Source: Paenisporosarcina sp049671445 (GTDB lineage: Bacteria > Bacillota > Bacilli > Bacillales_A > Planococcaceae). Taken from it: 64,000 nucleotides of DNA. This document shows positions 62,177 through 64,000 of this stretch, piece by piece; position 1 is the stretch's first letter, and each line of letters starts with the position of its first letter. The DNA lies in NCBI RefSeq assembly GCF_049671445.1, contig NZ_JBATUX010000064.1, forward strand, positions 62,001 to 126,000, written 5' to 3'. The notes under the pieces were generated by a model. It saw nothing but the letters and a program-made list of their open reading frames with translations. It was not told the DNA's origin and did no database searches. A program made the translations under genes and the position numbers.

Positions 62177-62692
62177 ATGTTGAAAATACAAGAAATTCGT
62201 GAAATTATTAAATTAATTGATCATTCATCTATTGATGAGTTTAGTTACGAAGCAGAAGGTACAAAAGTTAAACTCAAAAAGAATAGTGTTAATGGATCAA
62301 CTGAACAAGTCGTATCTCAAGCTAAACCTGAGGCAGCAGTAGCTGTGGCACAGGTGCCAGTAGAAACTACACAAGCACCAGTTGCCGCACCAACTTCAAA
62401 TGAATCAGTTGCACACTCTGAGCAGAATGAATCAGCTGTAAATGATGATTCTCTTCATAAAATCAAATCTCCAATGGTAGGAACATTCTATGCATCTTCT
62501 TCTCCTGATGCTCCAGCATTCGTACAAGTTGGGGATAAAGTAAATGAAGATGGAATCGTATGTATCGTAGAAGCGATGAAATTATTCAATGAAATCGAAG
62601 CAGAAGTGTCTGGCGAGATTGTAGAAATTTTAGTAAAAGATGGACAACTCGTAGAGTACGGCCAACCTCTGTTCTTAGTAAAAGCGAACTGA
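62177..62692 (+). CDS. accB: Biotin carboxyl carrier protein of acetyl-CoA carboxylase
   Basis: Carries the biotin between carboxylase and transferase in the first step of fatty acid synthesis. 171 residues: N-terminal dimerisation segment, Ala/Pro/Val-rich linker (45-85) and the lipoyl/biotinyl domain with the biotinylated lysine K135 in EAMKLF. ATG 62177 with AAGGGGAG. accC follows at 13 bases. Confidence 0.97.
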   Translation: MLKIQEIREIIKLIDHSSIDEFSYEAEGTKVKLKKNSVNGSTEQVVSQAKPEAAVAVAQVPVETTQAPVAAPTSNESVAHSEQNESAVNDDSLHKIKSPMVGTFYASSSPDAPAFVQVGDKVNEDGIVCIVEAMKLFNEIEAEVSGEIVEILVKDGQLVEYGQPLFLVKAN

Positions 62693-62705
62693 GGGGGAAT
62701 ACATG

Positions 62706-64000
62706 ATGAAAAAAGTATTAATTGCTAATCGTGGTGAAATTGCGGTACGTATTATTCGTGCGTGCAAAGAGTTAGATATCGAAACAGTAGCAGTTTATTC
62801 AGAAGCCGATAGAGATGCATTACATGTGCAAATGGCAGACGAGGCGTATTGTATAGGGCCACATCTTTCGAAAGATAGCTATTTAAATTTCAGCAATATT
62901 ATTAGTGTAGCAAAATTAACGGGGTGCGACGGAATTCACCCGGGTTATGGATTTTTAGCTGAGAATGCGAACTTCGCTGAGCTTTGTGAACAATGTAATA
63001 TCACATTTATTGGCCCAACTTCCGATGCTATATCCCGAATGGGTACGAAAGACGTAGCACGTGAAACAATGCGTAAAGCAGGTGTACCAGTTGTACCTGG
63101 TTCTACTGGTATTGTTGCAGATGAAAACGACGGTTTAGAAATAGCCCGTAAAATCGGTTTCCCAGTCATCATTAAAGCAACAGCTGGTGGTGGGGGTAAA
63201 GGGATTCGCGTAGCACGTACAGAAGAAGAGTTGGTAAAAGGTATTCAAATCACTCAAAAAGAAGCAGCGGCTGCTTTTGGTAATCCGGGTGTTTATATTG
63301 AGAAGTTTATTGAAATCTTCCGCCATGTAGAAATTCAAGTTTTAGCAGATAGTTTCGGCAATGCCATTCATTTGGGTGAACGCGATTGTTCAATTCAACG
63401 TCGTATGCAAAAACTAGTAGAAGAAGCACCTTCTCCAGCACTTTCCCCTGAGATTCGTAAACAAATGGGAGATGCAGCTGTAAAAGCAGCTATTGCTGTT
63501 AATTATCGCAGCGCTGGAACAGTTGAATTTATTTTTGACCACATTAATCAAAAGTTTTACTTTATGGAAATGAATACACGTATTCAAGTTGAACATCCTG
63601 TAACTGAAATGGTGACAGGTATTGATTTAATTCAACAACAATTAAAAGTAGCTTCTGGTGAAAAATTAGCCTACACACAAGATGATGTGAAAATTAAAGG
63701 GTGGGCAATTGAATGCCGCATAAACGCGGAAAACCCGAATAAAAATTTCATGCCTTCTGCAGGTAAAGTGGAAATGTATTTAGCACCAGGTGGATATGGT
63801 GTACGCGTGGATTCTGCAATGTATTCGGGTTACAGCATACCTCCATACTATGACTCAATGGTCGCTAAACTAATTACTTTTGCGGATACACGTGAAGAGG
63901 CAGTGTCCAAAATGAAACGTGCATTGAGTGAATTTGTAATTGATGGAGTTCATACGACCATTCCTTTCCATGCAAAACTAATGGATCATGAAGTATTTAA
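62706..64000 (+). CDS. accC: Biotin carboxylase subunit of acetyl-CoA carboxylase (3' end outside window)
   Basis: ATP-grasp enzyme that carboxylates biotin on AccB. 431 codons are visible, uninterrupted to the window edge; the full protein is about 450 residues. Motifs: MKKVLIANRGEIAVRIIRA, KATAGGGGKGIR, FRHVEIQV, HLGERDCSIQRR and MNTRIQVEHPVTE. ATG 62706 is eight bases behind GAGGGGG; ATG 62703 is in frame as well. It forms the accBC operon. Confidence 0.97.
   Translation, partial: MKKVLIANRGEIAVRIIRACKELDIETVAVYSEADRDALHVQMADEAYCIGPHLSKDSYLNFSNIISVAKLTGCDGIHPGYGFLAENANFAELCEQCNITFIGPTSDAISRMGTKDVARETMRKAGVPVVPGSTGIVADENDGLEIARKIGFPVIIKATAGGGGKGIRVARTEEELVKGIQITQKEAAAAFGNPGVYIEKFIEIFRHVEIQVLADSFGNAIHLGERDCSIQRRMQKLVEEAPSPALSPEIRKQMGDAAVKAAIAVNYRSAGTVEFIFDHINQKFYFMEMNTRIQVEHPVTEMVTGIDLIQQQLKVASGEKLAYTQDDVKIKGWAIECRINAENPNKNFMPSAGKVEMYLAPGGYGVRVDSAMYSGYSIPPYYDSMVAKLITFADTREEAVSKMKRALSEFVIDGVHTTIPFHAKLMDHEVF

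Noticed and set aside
1..64000. CRISPR arrays, prophage, insertion sequences with transposase, tRNA or rRNA genes, toxin-antitoxin pairs
   Set aside because: Looked for by eye on both strands; no direct-repeat arrays, no transposase-like ORFs and no tRNA-like cloverleaf were seen.

Overview
The window reads as core chromosome of a low-G+C, endospore-lineage Firmicute of the order Bacillales. The gene order follows Bacillus subtilis from ybeY to accC almost step by step (the yqf, yqg and yqh gene series). Three features point away from Bacillus itself and toward the Planococcaceae (Sporosarcina, Lysinibacillus, Psychrobacillus and relatives): a single-chain glyS behind a T-box instead of glyQS, a B12-dependent ribonucleotide reductase (nrdJ), and the divergence of the spoIIIA proteins. 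The family is an inference; I cannot name a genus.

Layout. 1-2.9 kb: ybeY (cut by the window edge), dgkA, cdd, era, recO. 3.0-3.3 kb: interspersed repeat copy R1. 3.4-9.8 kb: glyS with T-box, ccpN, the PPDK regulator, dnaG, sigA. 10-15.8 kb: acyl-CoA dehydrogenase, cytochrome c550, repeat R2, trmK, yqfO, ispH, yqfQ. 15.9-20.6 kb: cshB, nfo and a zinc-uptake operon with its own Zur repressor and a visible Zur operator. 21-21.6 kb: an inserted SET-domain gene of higher G+C. 21.7-27.5 kb: yqfW, ispG, a LysM protein, membrane proteins, a Na/Pi transporter and sodA. 27.6-34.4 kb: pbpA and the pst-phoU phosphate operon behind a four-repeat PhoP box. 34.5-41 kb: rpmG, yqgN, yqgQ, an LTA-synthase-type enzyme with an ECF-sigma-type promoter motif, a lipoprotein, small membrane proteins and an Spx-family regulator. 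41-45.4 kb: comG operon and aroK. 45.5-49.9 kb: glycine riboswitch and gcvT-gcvPA-gcvPB. 49.9-52.1 kb: an accessory patch with repeat R3, a broken membrane gene, an orphan terminator, a 43-codon ORF and a YjoB-like AAA ATPase. 52.2-58.5 kb: rhodanese, lipM, nrdJ behind an NrdR-type box, yqhR-like, aroQ, peptidase. 58.6-64 kb: efp, a reduced spoIIIA operon, accB and the start of accC.

Most of the window is ordinary housekeeping DNA. The clearest biological surprise is the spoIIIA operon. spoIIIAA and spoIIIAB are absent between efp and spoIIIAC. SpoIIIAE lacks the N-terminal region of the B. subtilis protein, SpoIIIAF is only 53 residues (two membrane segments), and SpoIIIAG lacks most of the insertion in its ring-building domain. 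This could be a minimal feeding-channel apparatus or a decaying operon. Second-tier items are the three copies of a 280-340 bp modular repeat with hairpin inserts, the SET-domain island, and the AAA ATPase patch with its overlapping small ORF. I found no phage, CRISPR array, toxin-antitoxin pair, tRNA or rRNA, and nothing I would confidently call a new defence or metabolic system.
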